Part shown: piece by piece, positions 31,413 through 32,287 of the stretch | How the letters are laid out: every line of letters starts with the position of its first letter | Position numbering within the stretch: the stretch's first letter is position 1 | Origin: an uncultured Lachnospiraceae bacterium | GTDB lineage: Bacteria; Bacillota; Clostridia; Lachnospirales; Lachnospiraceae | Direction: 5' to 3' | Length of the DNA: 32,287 nt | NCBI GenBank assembly: GCA_946558465.1 | Contig: CAMNTM010000022.1 | Location: forward strand, 1 to 32,287 | Program-made: the position numbers and the translations under genes | Notes under the pieces: generated by a model | Seen by the model: only the letters and a program-made list of their open reading frames with translations | Databases searched by the model: none | What the model was told of the DNA's origin: nothing

Positions 31413-31754
31413 CCAACGATAGAGTAAGATGGAAAACCAGATAAGAAAATGACAGACTTAATTAATAAAAAAGAGTTTTTCAAAACATGGCTGGGATGTT
31501 TTGGTAATGTACTTCGGGTCTGATGGAAAAGGTACGGCGGCTCTGGCAGCTTTCTTAATAATCCTTACCAAAGAGGTATGAATAATAGCAACAATAGAGA
31601 GAGCTGTCAGGGAGCCAGAGAAAGATAATTGATAATTTGTGGGTGAATATTGAGTAAAAATACATGATAAAAGAAATTGTATATTGAATAAAATATGTGA
31701 TAAAAGTTAGGAGGAAGAAAGCATAACAGAAATTTAGAATAGAAAAAATAAAAC
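31413..31754. other. Decayed interval ending in a stub of a fourth cassette
   Basis: No intact gene. At 31709-31750 the sequence AGGAGGAAGAAAGCATAACA followed by GAAATTTAGAATAG matches the ribosome site and first codons of cassette 1 with point changes, and the start ATG is lost (ATA). This fourth stub stops 5 nt before tRNA-Ser. Upstream, one frame reads YGGSGSFLNNPYQRGMNNSN, possibly another phage gene remnant. Confidence 0.5.
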
Positions 31755-31840
31755 CGCAGCGGGAGGGATTTGAACCCCCGGAGCCTTGCGGCTCTTCTGC
31801 TTTCGAGGCAGATGCCATCAGCCAACTCGACCACCGCTGC
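31755..31840 (-). tRNA. tRNA-Ser (anticodon CGA)
   Basis: On the minus strand the acceptor GCAGCGG pairs with CCGCTGC, the discriminator is G (typical of Ser), and CCA is not encoded. The anticodon stem TCTGC/GCAGA encloses CTCGAAA, giving CGA (reads UCG). A long variable arm (AGAGCCGCAAGGCTC) and T-loop TTCAAAT are present. The prophage remnant abuts its 3' end. Confidence 0.95.
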
Positions 31841-31906
31841 ATGAATGCATTATAGCACAGGAATATGCAGCGGTGCAACTGGTTTTATAATGGATTTTAC
31901 TTGGCT

Positions 31907-32287
31907 TTACATTAGATCTTTATTTTCAACGTTACATACTGATAATATGGCGAAAACGAAAGAGATAACAGTTAAAACAGAGGAAAATACCATGTTGTGT
32001 GCCATTGTAAAGCCGCCGATATTAACCTGTGTAAAAAATGAAGTGATAATAGCAGCCTTTGAAGACGTTAAAGCCAGTTCTGCAAACAAGGCAATAAAGC
32101 TCATGCTTACAATTTCTGCAGATTTCAGGATTAGCTGTGTATAGAATGACAAACTGCCCATATCAAAGTCTACAGCAAATGAAGACCGCATAAATCTGGC
32201 TCCAATATACACATATCCGAAGGTCGGTTTCCAGAGAGTATCCCAAAGTTTGTGTAAACCTCCAAACTGATGTAAGATAAGATTACA
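31907..32287 (-). CDS. Partial membrane protein, 5' end beyond the window
   Basis: The minus-strand frame is open from the window edge to the stop near 31907, about 126 codons. It contains GGLHKLWDTLWKPTFGYVYI at the visible start and two hydrophobic segments, around IVSMSFIALFAELAL and VFSSVLTVISFVFAIL, ending VENKDLM. No start is visible; a GTG at 32212 lies mid-frame and is unlikely to be the true start. I do not recognise the family. Confidence 0.55.
   Translation of the reverse strand, partial: CNLILHQFGGLHKLWDTLWKPTFGYVYIGARFMRSSFAVDFDMGSLSFYTQLILKSAEIVSMSFIALFAELALTSSKAAIITSFFTQVNIGGFTMAHNMVFSSVLTVISFVFAILSVCNVENKDLM

Noticed and set aside
31607-31878. Open frames across tRNA-Ser
   Set aside because: They translate the tRNA-Ser gene and low-complexity AT-rich DNA.

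Overview
The window looks like a low-to-moderate G+C Firmicutes chromosome, most plausibly a gut Clostridia member of the Lachnospiraceae type. The clues are strong AGGAGG-type ribosome binding sites, tRNA genes without an encoded CCA, a selenocysteine-dependent glycine-reductase-type enzyme (Stickland metabolism), nickel-pincer cofactor genes, and Tn4451/Tn1549-like mobile-element genes. The genus is an inference from gene content only.

Layout. (1) 1-166: the end of tRNA-Val and a complete tRNA-Leu. (2) About 170-10,500: an integrated, apparently non-conjugative mobile element. It holds a large serine recombinase, a small conserved protein, two sigma/HTH-like proteins, two tandem radical SAM paralogues divergent from an HxlR regulator, a two-gene AAA-ATPase + subtilase operon that I read as the anti-phage system IetAS, and a tnpV gene broken by an in-frame stop. 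A 16-nt sequence occurs at both edges in opposite orientation, within hairpins. No relaxase or conjugation gene is present. (3) 10,621-13,430: an SPL-type radical SAM protein, a GyrI-like protein and a WYL regulator; the last two share a putative operator. (4) 13,836-23,608: a metabolic block with a YitT membrane protein, a GntR/FCD regulator, an NhaC antiporter, a component-B pair of the glycine/sarcosine/betaine reductase family, GrdX, and LarB-LarC-LarE. The second component-B gene appears to stop at 19,754, but that TGA is a selenocysteine codon followed by a perfect 7-bp hairpin; the true end is 19,991. (5) 23,586-25,829: a DUF1538 membrane protein and a tandem P-II-like protein. (6) About 26,297-31,750: a decayed prophage remnant with a divergent repressor/Cro switch, an ImmA-like protein without its catalytic Glu, a coiled-coil regulator-like protein, three tail-fibre-like cassettes plus the stub of a fourth, an XhlA-like gene with an amber stop, an r1t-type holin, and lysin-like fragments, ending against tRNA-Ser. 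(7) 31,907-end: a partial membrane protein.

How the parts may work together. Two 30-nt near-identical repeats carrying an ATTGT-N3-ACAAT-type palindrome flank the promoter of the component-B operon, so the nearby GntR protein is the likely repressor, and NhaC the likely linked transporter. The substrate of this reductase branch is not evident. In the mobile element, three ATGTCCAA repeats placed near whole helical turns around the iet promoter suggest dedicated control of the defence operon, and IetA has an HTH-like tail that could provide it. All functions are read from sequence alone.
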